A program made the translations under genes and the position numbers. The notes beneath the pieces were generated by a model that was not told the DNA's origin, did not search any database, and worked only from the letters and a program-made list of their open reading frames with translations. From Crocosphaera sp. (GTDB taxonomy: Bacteria > Cyanobacteriota > Cyanobacteriia > Cyanobacteriales > Microcystaceae), in NCBI GenBank assembly GCA_030064935.1, contig JASJEA010000061.1:1-39596 (forward strand): DNA of 39,596 nucleotides. The letters run 5' to 3'. How positions within the stretch are numbered: position 1 is the stretch's first letter; each line of letters begins with the position of its first letter. Positions 17,093 to 25,552 of the stretch are shown here, piece after piece.

Positions 17093-17506
17093 TTAAGGGA
17101 TAATTAAAATTGGACAGGGAGCAAGATTAATCACTAAATTAGTGACACTTTCAGAAGCCCCTTCAGAGGTTAAACCCAGTCCCCGTGAGCCCATGACAAT
17201 TAACTCTGCATTGGTTTCGTCGGCCACATCACAGATGATAAAGGGGGGTTTTCCTTCGCGTTCAATGATTTCCGCTTCTATGCCCTTCTCTGCAAACAAA
17301 GCTTGGGCTCCTTGTAATAACTTCGCCACCGCCTCAGCAGAAGTCATTACCCCCCCTTGGGATATTCCTTGACCATCTTCGGCTTTTTCCACCACTGATA
17401 ACAAAACTAAACGACTATCGTAGGTTTTAACCAACTTAGATACTGTTTCGGCTGCTTCACGGGCTTCTCGACTCTGATCCACCGGGAACACTATGGTCTT
17501 AAACAT
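17093..17506 (-). CDS. Universal stress protein, UspA family
   Basis: A 137-residue single Usp domain. The start MFKTIVFPVDQS is the usual first strand with Asp, and the C-terminal part has IVMGSRGLG then SVTNLVI and CPILIIP. The ATP-binding pattern G-x2-G-x9-G-S/T is altered: the third glycine is Glu (SEGASESVT), so nucleotide binding is uncertain. AGGAG lies about 10 bases before the ATG. Role in stress adaptation is by family only. Confidence 0.93.
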   Translation of the reverse strand: MFKTIVFPVDQSREAREAAETVSKLVKTYDSRLVLLSVVEKAEDGQGISQGGVMTSAEAVAKLLQGAQALFAEKGIEAEIIEREGKPPFIICDVADETNAELIVMGSRGLGLTSEGASESVTNLVINLAPCPILIIP

Positions 17507-17891
17507 AACTTATCTATCTCCTGGATACCGATTCAGGTACAATCAGCAACAGCACGATCGCTTGTCCCTAGTTCTATTTTATTCTCTCAGGGCTTGGAGC
17601 GGTTGTGTTTATTCACAAGTTGATTTAATCTTTTTTTAAGTAATCAGCAATCAAATAAAGTACCCAGAGACTCTGGGAAACGAAAACGCCTGATTAGTCG
17701 TTCTGTCGGGGAACACTGGGAGATGTACTCATCGCTCTTACTAATCTGTTCTAGATAAGTGGCGAAACCTCGTGTAAACGGGAATAACCAGGAATGCCCT
17801 ATCGCGAGTTAGGGAGGTTCCCCGCACAAAGTTTACGGAGTGCGTGGGAAGATGTCACGCATCATTTAGCCATCATCGGAGGATATTGATA
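17507..17891. other. 385-base leader region upstream of pgk
   Basis: Divergent region between the stress protein and pgk. The first 150 bases are AT-rich; from 17663 onwards the sequence is highly structured (see the next entry). Confidence 0.7.
17663..17870 (+). ncRNA. Structured leader or candidate small RNA upstream of pgk
   Basis: Complementary segments that I can pair by eye: CCCAGAG/CTCTGGG (17663-17677), GATTAGT/ACTAATC (17692-17698 with 17740-17746), GTAAAC/GTTTAC (17774-17779 with 17831-17836), and nested inside it GGG/CCC, AACC/GGTT and CCCTA/TAGGG with an 8-base loop (17797-17814). It ends about 20 bases before the pgk start. No riboswitch class was recognised. A free-standing RNA such as 6S RNA is possible but unconfirmed. 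The strand is inferred from pgk. Confidence 0.45.
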
Positions 17892-19094
17892 GTGTCTAAA
17901 AAAACAGTAGCCAATTTAGCAACTGCGGATCTCGAAGGAAAGCGTGTTCTGGTACGGGTTGATTTTAACGTTCCTTTAGATAATGGAGCCATCAGCGATG
18001 ATACTCGTATTCGTGCTGCTTTACCTACCATCAAAGAATTAATCAGCAATGGGGCAAAAGTTATCCTCTGTAGTCACATGGGTCGTCCCAAGGGTAAAGT
18101 GGTAGAAAGCATGAGTTTAGCTCCTGTGGCCGCTCGTTTATCTGAGTTATTGGGTCAACCTGTGACCATGTGTGATGAGTGTGTGGGTGATTCTGTAACC
18201 GCCGCCATTGCTAAGCTGGAAAATGGTCAAGTTGCTTTATTAGAAAATCTTCGCTTCCATGCAGAAGAAGAAGCCAATGATCCTGAGTTTGCTAAACAAT
18301 TAGCTGCGAATGCAGATTTATATGTCAATGATGCCTTTGGAACGGCACACCGCGCCCATGCTTCAACCGAAGGGGTAACTCACCATTTGAGTCCGAGTGT
18401 GGCAGGGTATTTAATTGAAAAAGAGCTACAGTATCTCCAAGCAACCATTGAAAACCCTCAACGTCCTTTAGCTGCTATTATCGGCGGTTCTAAGGTTTCT
18501 AGTAAAATTGGTGTTATTGAAACTTTACTCGATAAGTGTGATAAGTTACTCATCGGTGGTGGTATGATTTTCACCTTTTATAAAGCCCGTGGCCTCAGTG
18601 TGGGTAAGTCTTTGGTGGAAGAGGATAAGTTAGAATTGGCTAAGTCTTTAGAAGCTAAAGCTAAGGAAAAAGGGGTAGAATTATTACTGCCTACGGATGT
18701 GGTTTTAGCGGATAATTTTGCTAAGGATGCTAATTCTAAGGTTGCCAGTATTGACAGTATTGAAGATGGTTGGATGGGATTAGATATTGGTCCTGACTCT
18801 GTTGAAGTTTTCAAGAATGCTTTGGCTGAGTGTAAAGCAGTGATTTGGAACGGCCCGATGGGGGTATTTGAGTTCGATAAATTCGCTGTGGGAACTGAAG
18901 CTATCGCCAATACTTTAGCTGGGTTAACGGGAACGGGAACCACTACCATTATTGGCGGTGGTGACTCTGTTGCTGCGGTTGAAAAAGTTGGGGTTGCTGA
19001 GAAAATGAGCCACATTTCTACTGGTGGTGGTGCGAGTTTAGAACTGCTTGAAGGTAAGACTTTACCAGGTATTGCAGCCTTAGACGAAGCTTAA
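17892..19094 (+). CDS. pgk: Phosphoglycerate kinase
   Basis: I start at GTG 17892 (400 residues, SKKTVANL... after the initiator), preceded by GGAGG about 10 bases upstream; this matches cyanobacterial lengths. An in-frame ATG 48 bases earlier would add residues unlike the family. It converts 1,3-bisphosphoglycerate and ADP to 3-phosphoglycerate and ATP, and runs in reverse in the Calvin cycle. Motifs: VRVDFNVPL (substrate Asp/Asn), [20 protein letters not shown], and the nucleotide loops NGPMGVFE and GGGDSVAAV with final [18 protein letters not shown]. All key elements are intact. Confidence 0.98.
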   Translation: MSKKTVANLATADLEGKRVLVRVDFNVPLDNGAISDDTRIRAALPTIKELISNGAKVILCSHMGRPKGKVVESMSLAPVAARLSELLGQPVTMCDECVGDSVTAAIAKLENGQVALLENLRFHAEEEANDPEFAKQLAANADLYVNDAFGTAHRAHASTEGVTHHLSPSVAGYLIEKELQYLQATIENPQRPLAAIIGGSKVSSKIGVIETLLDKCDKLLIGGGMIFTFYKARGLSVGKSLVEEDKLELAKSLEAKAKEKGVELLLPTDVVLADNFAKDANSKVASIDSIEDGWMGLDIGPDSVEVFKNALAECKAVIWNGPMGVFEFDKFAVGTEAIANTLAGLTGTGTTTIIGGGDSVAAVEKVGVAEKMSHISTGGGASLELLEGKTLPGIAALDEA

Positions 19095-19108
19095 TTGTCT
19101 TTTTTTTG

Positions 19109-19125
19109 GGTGGGCATTGCCCACC
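19109..19125. repeat. Palindromic repeat GGTGGGCATTGCCCACC, copy 1
   Basis: 7-bp stem with ATT loop, 15 bases past the pgk stop. An eight-T run lies just before it, so read on the minus strand it has hairpin-then-A order. An identical core lies after ndhB at 27129-27145. Confidence 0.75.
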
Positions 19126-19162
19126 TAAATGTAAATTGTTGAAAATATCATCAAAATTAACT

Positions 19163-19717
19163 ATGGAAACAGTCACGTCTTTTCTCAGTATCGATGAATT
19201 TTTACAATTACCAGAAACTCAACCTGCTTCTCAACTTATTGATGGTCAAATAATCCCAAAAGTAATGCCTCAAGGAGAACATAGTCGCTTACAATATAAA
19301 CTTTGTTCAACCATTAATGAAGTTGCTGAAAATAATAGGATTGCTTGTGCTTTTCCTGAATTAAGATGTATTTTTAATGATAATGTTATTGTTCCTGATA
19401 TCAGTGTCTTTCGATGGAAAAGAATACCGAAAACTTCATCAGGACGCATTGCTAATCGTTTTAACCTTTATCCTGATTGGTCGATCGAAATTTTATCACC
19501 AGAACAGAGTCAAACTAAAGTTTTAAAAAAGTTATTATTTTGTTCCCAAAGTGGAACGGAGTTGGGATGGTTAATTGATCCCGATGAAGAAACTATTTTG
19601 ATTGTTTTTTCTGAACAAAAAATACGGTTATTAAGTGGTCAAGAAATATTACCTATTCTCTCGGAACTTGACTTAAGTTTAACGGTTAATGAGGTTTTTT
19701 CTTGGCTGAATTTTTAA
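19163..19717 (+). CDS. Uma2 (DUF820) family protein
   Basis: I start at ATG 19163 (184 residues): METVTSFLSIDEFLQLPETQ is the usual opening of the family, whereas the longer frame from 19106 runs through the palindromic repeat. Features: LIDGQIIPK then PQGEHSRLQ, VPDISVF and WSIEILSPEQSQ, the PD-(D/E)xK-like core of the Uma2 family, which is widely multiplied in cyanobacteria. Nuclease activity is assumed from the fold. In VLKKLLFCSQSGTELGWLIDP the usual aromatic-Gly pattern is partly kept. Confidence 0.85.
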   Translation: METVTSFLSIDEFLQLPETQPASQLIDGQIIPKVMPQGEHSRLQYKLCSTINEVAENNRIACAFPELRCIFNDNVIVPDISVFRWKRIPKTSSGRIANRFNLYPDWSIEILSPEQSQTKVLKKLLFCSQSGTELGWLIDPDEETILIVFSEQKIRLLSGQEILPILSELDLSLTVNEVFSWLNF

Positions 19718-19748
19718 TCAAATAAACGAGGCAAAAACGTTAAAATCT

Positions 19749-20483
19749 ATGTCTAGCCTTTCGATTATTATTCCTACCCTTAATGAAGGGGGATGTTTAG
19801 AACATACGCTGAAATGTCTTAGTTTGTTAGAACCATCGCCATTGGAAATTATTGTTGTTGATGGGGGTAGTGTCGATAATACTGTTGCCATTGCCCATAA
19901 TTATGATGCGACTATAAGTTTATCTTCTATAGCCGGACGAGCTATCCAAATGAATGAAGGTGCAAAACTCGCTACTGGAAAGTTTTTGTGCTTTATTCAC
20001 GCTGATACTTTGGTTCCTTATGATTTAGTTACCCTGATCGAAAATACTTTGAGTGATCAAGACATTGCTGGGGGTGGTTTTATCTCTCTAATGACGGGAG
20101 AAACAACAACCCGATGGGGAACTTCTTTACACAATTATCTCAAAACTTACTATGCACCTTTTTTCTTCCGTCCCCATCTATTTTTATTTAAAGGATTAAG
20201 GTTGCTGTTTGGAGATCAAGTGATGTTCTGTCGTCGTGGTGATTTCTGGGATTGTGGTGGTTTTGATGATAATCTACCCATCATGGAAGATGCTGATTTA
20301 TGTTTAAGGTTAGTCTCTTATGGGCGTATCTGTTTACGTAACCGTGTTGTACATTCTTCAGATCGTCGTGTTGCTAAGTGGGGTTCATTGAAGGCTAATC
20401 TGATTTATCTTTGGATTGGTATTCTTTGGGGTTTAGGAGTCAAGGCAACTTATCTTAAACAATTTTATGCTGATATTAGATGA
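19749..20483 (+). CDS. GT2 glycosyltransferase, TIGR04283 type
   Basis: The 244-residue protein has the GT-A fold signature: SIIIPTLNEGG at the N-terminus, IIVVDGGSVDNT (nucleotide site), FIHADTLVP as the DxD-like metal motif, and MEDADLCLRL as the late acidic motif. The last 25 residues are hydrophobic. This subgroup is annotated as rSAM/selenodomain-associated or arsenosugar-type transferase; the acceptor is unknown here. Its stop overlaps the start of the rhodanese gene by ATGA, so the two are translationally coupled. Confidence 0.85.
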   Translation: MSSLSIIIPTLNEGGCLEHTLKCLSLLEPSPLEIIVVDGGSVDNTVAIAHNYDATISLSSIAGRAIQMNEGAKLATGKFLCFIHADTLVPYDLVTLIENTLSDQDIAGGGFISLMTGETTTRWGTSLHNYLKTYYAPFFFRPHLFLFKGLRLLFGDQVMFCRRGDFWDCGGFDDNLPIMEDADLCLRLVSYGRICLRNRVVHSSDRRVAKWGSLKANLIYLWIGILWGLGVKATYLKQFYADIR

Positions 20484-20917
20484 AAGTTTGTTACAGCTTA
20501 AAATGGAATCTGTTAAATTTGTTGATCAGAATTCAATTTCCCTCCGTGACTCATATCTCAACAGAAGGGTTAGCAACTTGGCTGGAAGATAAACAACAAA
20601 AGTCACCTTTATTGTTAGATGCTCGCAATCCTATTGAATACGCTATCAGTCATCTGCGAGGGGCTTATTTAATGCCGTTAAACAACAAAGACATTCTTTC
20701 GTGTTCTTTAGATACTCCCATTGTTACTTATTGTTCTGTTGGCTACCGTTCAGCTATTCTCGCCCAAAGACTGCAAAAAATGGGCTATAAACAGGTTTTT
20801 AATCTTGAAGGTTCTTTGTTTGCTTGGAAACAGGAAAATCGTCCTATTTTCTGCGACGAGCAAATTGTCTCATCAATTCACCATAACAATTTATTTTGGG
20901 CATTATGGCTCCAGTAA
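20480..20917 (+). CDS. Rhodanese-like sulfurtransferase
   Basis: A 145-residue single rhodanese domain. LLLDARNPIEYAISHLRGA (44-62) is the first conserved region and YCSVGYRS (84-91) carries the active Cys85. The N-terminal 20 residues are hydrophobic (NLLNLLIRIQF) and may be membrane-associated. It overlaps the upstream glycosyltransferase by four bases. Substrate unknown; a role in sulfur transfer is by family. Confidence 0.88.
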   Translation: MKVCYSLKWNLLNLLIRIQFPSVTHISTEGLATWLEDKQQKSPLLLDARNPIEYAISHLRGAYLMPLNNKDILSCSLDTPIVTYCSVGYRSAILAQRLQKMGYKQVFNLEGSLFAWKQENRPIFCDEQIVSSIHHNNLFWALWLQ

Positions 20918-21031
20918 AGATAATAAACCTCAGTTTACTCATTCTTATAAATAGGGGCTAATTTTACATTTCTAGCTAATCCTCAGAATTGTCAAAGAAG
21001 TTTTTTTAGGTTAATAGTAATATAAAATTCC

Positions 21032-22393
21032 CTAAGCTTGACATAAATTTTCAATCTCTGAGGCTTGTGTTGGCAATTTAGCAGTTAATATTTCTGCCCC
21101 TTTTTGGGTAACTAAAATATCATCTTCGATACGAATTCCTTTAACATCGGAAAATTGTTTTAATGTATCCCAATCAATATCTTGATGATATTTTTTTTGA
21201 AAGTTAGGATTATTTAAAATAGCAGGAACTTGATAAAAACCTGGTTCAATAGTTACTATCATACCTGCTTTTAAGGGACGATCTAATCTTAAATAACCTA
21301 ATCCAAACCGTTTACTTCTTTTTCTTCCTGCTTCGTATCCTGCTAAGTCTCCTAAGTCTTCCATATCATGAACATCTAATCCTAATAAATGACCAACTCC
21401 ATGAGGAAAAAAGAGGGCATGAGCATCTTTTTCTACTAAGGTTTCAGCATCACCTTTTAAAATACCTAAATCAACCAATCCCTCGGCAATAATTTTGGCG
21501 GCTAAGAGATGAATTTCACGATATTCTATTCCTGGTTTAATGGCTTCAATACAAGCATCATGAGATGCTAAAACAATGTCGTAAATATCTCTTTGGCTAC
21601 GGGAAAAATGTCCACTTACGGGCCAAGTTCTGGTAATATCTGATGCCCATCCTAAGTCTGTTTCTGCTCCTACATCTGCCAGCAATAAGTCACCAGAATT
21701 TAATGAATTGTTATAGGTTTGATTATGTAATACTTCTCCATTAATGGTAACAATACTATTATAAGCGCAAGTCATGTTCTGACTCATAATATAACCTTCC
21801 ATTGCCCCTCTAACTTCAGCCTCTGTTGAATATTTTTGAGTTGATTTTATTCCTATTTTATGGGCATTAACAGAAACTTCAATTGCTTTCTTTATTTCTT
21901 TTAAAGCGGCTTGATCATGGGTTGATCTCAGGGTAACAATGGCTTTAACTAATTCTAAATCAATGTCAATTAATTCCTGAATAGAGGGTAATGAACGGTT
22001 TAAAATTTGACACTGTTGTTGATAGGTAAATCTATCTTGTACCGCAATAGTTGCTACCCCTTTTATTTTACTTTTTAAAGCTTCCATAGGATAGGCATCA
22101 TTAGCACCTATTTCTTCGGCAATACCCTCTCTTGTGCGCATTTTTCCAGACCAGAGGGTACTATCAGGAGAAGGGTTATCCATAAACAAGGTTAATTTTC
22201 CTTTTTCTAAGTAAATAGCTGCATTCTCTAAGGTAAGTCCTGCAAAATAGAGGAAATGACTACTGGCACGAAAGGGATAATTATTGGCTCTAAAATTCCT
22301 TGAAGGAGCTTTTCCTGACCATAAAATAGCGGGAATATTAATGAGTTGAGCTAATTTATTTCTGCGATTTTTTAAGGTTTCAATAGAAATCAT
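21032..22393 (-). CDS. pepP: Xaa-Pro aminopeptidase (M24B)
   Basis: The 453-residue protein joins an AMP_N domain (about 1-140, with FRASSHFLYFAGL) to a pita-bread metallopeptidase domain. Metal ligands appear in LLADVGAETDLGWASDITRTWP (two Asp), HGVGHLLGLDVHD (His), TIEPGFY (Glu) and IRIEDDILVT (Glu). It removes N-terminal residues preceding proline and acts in the cytoplasm. It is the last gene of a four-gene minus-strand run and follows the ABC ATPase by 25 bases. Confidence 0.92.
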   Translation of the reverse strand: MISIETLKNRRNKLAQLINIPAILWSGKAPSRNFRANNYPFRASSHFLYFAGLTLENAAIYLEKGKLTLFMDNPSPDSTLWSGKMRTREGIAEEIGANDAYPMEALKSKIKGVATIAVQDRFTYQQQCQILNRSLPSIQELIDIDLELVKAIVTLRSTHDQAALKEIKKAIEVSVNAHKIGIKSTQKYSTEAEVRGAMEGYIMSQNMTCAYNSIVTINGEVLHNQTYNNSLNSGDLLLADVGAETDLGWASDITRTWPVSGHFSRSQRDIYDIVLASHDACIEAIKPGIEYREIHLLAAKIIAEGLVDLGILKGDAETLVEKDAHALFFPHGVGHLLGLDVHDMEDLGDLAGYEAGRKRSKRFGLGYLRLDRPLKAGMIVTIEPGFYQVPAILNNPNFQKKYHQDIDWDTLKQFSDVKGIRIEDDILVTQKGAEILTAKLPTQASEIENLCQA

Positions 22394-22418
22394 ATCAGTT
22401 ATTAAATAATAATTTTTT

Positions 22419-23414
22419 CTAGAGATGGGTTAGATTAACATTACCGATTTCAAAAATTTTACTGACTATTTCTTCAATAGGTGGTTCGGTAACTTTAAGA
22501 TCATTAACCTCTAGTTGTGCTAAAATTTTAGCAATGGTTTCTGTTAATTTTTCTTGTTTGACTAAAAACCGTACTTCTTGACCAATCACTGTTTTAATCT
22601 CTCCATAATTTTCTAATTTTTCTAAAGAAACAGGATGAGGTAATTCGACTTGAATTTCTCGGTAGGGTGCAAATTTTTCCACTAATTGATCTAGATTACC
22701 ATCATAGATCAATTCTCCTTCATGAATCAATAAAACCCGTTGACATAATTCCGTAATATCTGCCATATAATGACTGGTTAATAAAATCGTTGCTTCATAG
22801 CGTTGATTATATTCTTTGAGAAAGCTACGAATGGCAGCCTGAGAGTTAACATCTAGCCCTAATGTGGGTTCATCTAAAAATAAAACTTGGGGATGATGTA
22901 ATAAAGCAGCCAATAATTCTGCTTTCATTCTTTGCCCTAATGACAGTTTACGAACTGGTTGAGTTAATTGTTCTTTAATAGATAACATTTCTGCTAACTC
23001 TTGCAGTCTCTTATTGAAGATTTTATCAGAAATTTCATAAACAGCAGCGTTGATTCTTAGAGAATCTAAAGCTGGTAAATCCCATAATAGTTGCTGTTTT
23101 TGTCCCATAATTAAACTCATGCTTTTTAAAAAATTGGCATGACGATTAAAGGGAGTATAATTAATGATTTTGATTTCTCCTCTGGAGGGATGAATTAATC
23201 CCGTTAACATTTTGAGTGTGGTAGTTTTTCCTGCACCATTTGCCCCTAAAAAACCAACAATTTCGCCAGAATTGATAGAAAAAGAAACATCCTTGACTGC
23301 GATTATATCTCTATAGTTACGCTTAAAAAAATGGTTGATTGTTCCTTTAATTCCTGGCTGTTTTAAAGAAACTTTGTAAATTTTACTTAGGTGTTTAACA
23401 TCAATGATAGACAT
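22419..23414 (-). CDS. ABC transporter ATP-binding protein (ABC-2 export type)
   Basis: The 331-residue ATPase has Walker A GANGAGKTT (57-65), a Q-loop near GQKQQLLWD, signature LSLGQ (157-161), Walker B VLFLDEP (177-183) and switch His215. The C-terminal 90 residues resemble the extra domain of multidrug- and NatA-like exporters. No permease gene is adjacent, which is odd for this type; it must be elsewhere. Substrate unknown. Confidence 0.9.
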   Translation of the reverse strand: MSIIDVKHLSKIYKVSLKQPGIKGTINHFFKRNYRDIIAVKDVSFSINSGEIVGFLGANGAGKTTTLKMLTGLIHPSRGEIKIINYTPFNRHANFLKSMSLIMGQKQQLLWDLPALDSLRINAAVYEISDKIFNKRLQELAEMLSIKEQLTQPVRKLSLGQRMKAELLAALLHHPQVLFLDEPTLGLDVNSQAAIRSFLKEYNQRYEATILLTSHYMADITELCQRVLLIHEGELIYDGNLDQLVEKFAPYREIQVELPHPVSLEKLENYGEIKTVIGQEVRFLVKQEKLTETIAKILAQLEVNDLKVTEPPIEEIVSKIFEIGNVNLTHL

Positions 23415-23424
23415 AATTATTACA

Positions 23425-24186
23425 TTAAGCTCGATTTAAAGTGTAGAATAATAATTCATAAAATACTAATTCATAGTCTAAATAGTTTATATTTTTCCCT
23501 TCTACAGTCAATATTTTTTTAGTATAAGTATCAGGAGTTTTTGAAATAACGACAGGTGTATCATGTAATTTTTTAGAGGAAAATCGATAAACACCAAGAA
23601 TTTCATCTACGGGAAAAACCCAACGATTTGCTTGAATTTCAATGACAATCATTCTCTCATAAACAACAGGAACTATGCTTACTTCATGGTCAATTTCTTT
23701 GTTTTTATCATTTAATTCTGCAGGAGGCAAAGATAATAAATTTCGTAATAAAATACACATTAAAATTTCACCACGAATATTAACAATTCCAGCAAAAACA
23801 TGATTACTACGGTGGGGTAAAGTATGAATAGGATGAACATGAGTAATTTCTTTAATTACCCACGCGGGTAAGGCTAACCATTCTTGAGAAACCCGAAAAA
23901 TAATAAGTCCAATAATTTCATCATCAATGGTTTCTTTTTTAACTAAACTTGAATTTTTTTTCTCGACTTTTGCTGCACTTTGTTCCCAATCTTGCGCTAA
24001 AATGTTAGTCCATTCTTCAACATATCCTTGAGGAGATTCTCGTTGTAATAATGTGCGTCCGGCAGCTTGATAAGCAGGACAATTTCGACAATGAATGACT
24101 GTTTTTAGTTCAGGGCAAGAACTATCCCCTGAAACTCCAATTTCATTCCAACAATAGTTAACAAAATCTTCCATCATTAGCTCCAT
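23425..24186 (-). CDS. CheW-domain protein with WspD-like Cys-rich N-terminus
   Basis: ATG at 24186 gives 253 residues, but GGAG at 24184-24181 would better serve the ATGs at 24177 or 24174 (MMEDFVNYCW). The first 40 residues hold C12, C24, H32-C33 and C36 in CWNEIGVSGDSSCP ... HCRNCP, the pattern of WspD-type CheW proteins and a possible metal site. A CheW domain follows (about 90-245: LIIFRVSQEWLALPAWVIKEI, FAGIVNIRGEILMCI). CheW proteins couple chemoreceptors to CheA kinase. No receptor or kinase is in the window, so it is an orphan here. Its start lies 3 bases after the hpnA stop. Confidence 0.82.
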   Translation of the reverse strand: MELMMEDFVNYCWNEIGVSGDSSCPELKTVIHCRNCPAYQAAGRTLLQRESPQGYVEEWTNILAQDWEQSAAKVEKKNSSLVKKETIDDEIIGLIIFRVSQEWLALPAWVIKEITHVHPIHTLPHRSNHVFAGIVNIRGEILMCILLRNLLSLPPAELNDKNKEIDHEVSIVPVVYERMIVIEIQANRWVFPVDEILGVYRFSSKKLHDTPVVISKTPDTYTKKILTVEGKNINYLDYELVFYELLFYTLNRA

Positions 24187-24189
24187 TAA

Positions 24190-25179
24190 CTAATTAACAT
24201 ATCCATTATTGAGAAACCAATCAATGGCATCTTGAAGTGCGATTTTAATAGGAGAAGAAGGCAAACCGAGTTCTTTAATGGCTTTAGATGGATCATAATA
24301 CATGGGTTGTTTGGACATTTTTACTCCATCGATAGGAATGGATGGTTTTTTTCCTAAAGGAAATAATAAATATTCTTCTATCCAAGCAACAGTTAAAGGT
24401 AACCAAAGGGGTAAGGTTTGTTGGGGGGCTTTCAACCCAGTTAGCAGAGATAATTCATCTAATAAGCTTTTTAAAGTGATGTTTTCGTTACCTAAAATAT
24501 AACGTTCTCCGGTCTTGCCCTTTTCTAATGCTAACAGATGACCCTGCGCTACGTCTCGTACATCAATAATATTTAACCCTGTGTTGACATAGGCTGGCAT
24601 TTTACGACGTAAAAAACGTAAAATTATTTCTCCTGTGGGCGTGGGTTTAATATCTAAAGGACCAATGGGGGTACTGGGATTAACAATTACAATATCTTGT
24701 CCATTAATAATTGCTTTGTGGGCTTCTTGTTCAGCCCAATATTTAGATTTTTTGTAAGCTCCTACTAATTCATTAACAGGACTTTGATGGCTTTCATTAA
24801 CAATTTCTCCTCCTTTTCCTACCCCAATGGCTGCAACGGAACTGGTATAAATAATGCGCTCAATATTAGCTATTTGTGCCGCTTTTAAAAGAGAGCGAGT
24901 TCCTAACACATTACTCTCATATAATTGTTCTTTATCCCTTTGATACAATGAGTAGTGAGCAGCAACATGAAATAAAACCTGACAGCCTTTTATTTTATCT
25001 GCTAAATCAAGAGCATTAAGGTTTCCTTTAACTATTTCGATGTCTAATTTTTTGAGGTTATCTAAATTACTTTGGGGACGAACTAAGGCCCGCACTTGAT
25101 AGCCTTCTTTTAATAAAAGTCTGACTAAGTTTGCACCAATAAATCCGGTTCCTCCTGTCACAAATGCTTTGATAGTCAT
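24190..25179 (-). CDS. hpnA: Hopanoid-associated sugar epimerase HpnA-like
   Basis: I start at ATG 25179 (329 residues, MTIKAFVTGGTGFIG), the usual family length; longer in-frame starts (25287 ATG, 25293 TTG) lie in or beside repeat copy B and add an unrelated N-terminus. This is an extended short-chain dehydrogenase: Rossmann loop GGTGFIG (9-15), SSVAAIG, and YKKSK as the catalytic Tyr-x3-Lys. HpnA family members are NAD-dependent and linked to hopanoid side-chain synthesis in several bacteria. No other hopanoid gene is near. The call is by likeness to the family; a general NAD-epimerase is the alternative. Confidence 0.8.
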   Translation of the reverse strand: MTIKAFVTGGTGFIGANLVRLLLKEGYQVRALVRPQSNLDNLKKLDIEIVKGNLNALDLADKIKGCQVLFHVAAHYSLYQRDKEQLYESNVLGTRSLLKAAQIANIERIIYTSSVAAIGVGKGGEIVNESHQSPVNELVGAYKKSKYWAEQEAHKAIINGQDIVIVNPSTPIGPLDIKPTPTGEIILRFLRRKMPAYVNTGLNIIDVRDVAQGHLLALEKGKTGERYILGNENITLKSLLDELSLLTGLKAPQQTLPLWLPLTVAWIEEYLLFPLGKKPSIPIDGVKMSKQPMYYDPSKAIKELGLPSSPIKIALQDAIDWFLNNGYVN

Positions 25180-25552
25180 AATTAAATTGCTACTTGACTT
25201 GAATTTCTCAGCTATCTTAGCATTATTCAATAAAGAGATGTATTGGGGTCTTTTTCTATCAAAAGAAGAAGCGATCGCTCGTTCCATTACCAAAAAAAGG
25301 GTTTAAAGCTTACAACTTGAGGTTTCGGTAATTCGCGCATTCGCGCATTCTGATTAACCTTGATTAATGCAGGAAAATTTCAAGGGTAATCTTAATAATA
25401 AAGTTAAAGTGTGATCGCTACCTTAAAAACTAGCCTGAATTTGCCAGTATCCCTTATCATGCAAGAGGACGATTATCTCATCAAATACAGATGCCGTCTT
25501 TTATGATTAACATCATGGTGTCTTTTGCGAAAACTTTGTTACTAACTAACTT
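25180..25552. other. 373-base divergent promoter region of hpnA and ndhB
   Basis: It holds repeat copy B and a HIP1 site (25270-25277). No gene is seen. The ndhB leader, from about 25380 to 25552, has no clear ribosome site before the ATG. Confidence 0.6.
25288..25352 (-). repeat. Dispersed intergenic repeat, copy B (short form)
   Basis: On the minus strand: CAGAATGCGCGAATGCGCG, then AATTACCGAAACC, then TCAAGTTGTAAGCTTTAAAC and a T7 tract followed by GG. It shares the GCGAATGCGCGAATTACC block with copy A and lies in the hpnA leader. Confidence 0.75.

Noticed and set aside
17844-17891. Upstream in-frame ATG as the pgk start
   Set aside because: It lies in the structured leader and would add 16 residues unlike the family; GTG 17892 with GGAGG upstream fits.
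19106-19162. N-terminal extension of the Uma2-like protein
   Set aside because: It translates the palindromic repeat downstream of pgk; the family start is METVTSF at 19163.
25180-25293. N-terminal extension of HpnA
   Set aside because: The extension runs towards repeat copy B and is unlike the family; the Rossmann start is at 25179.
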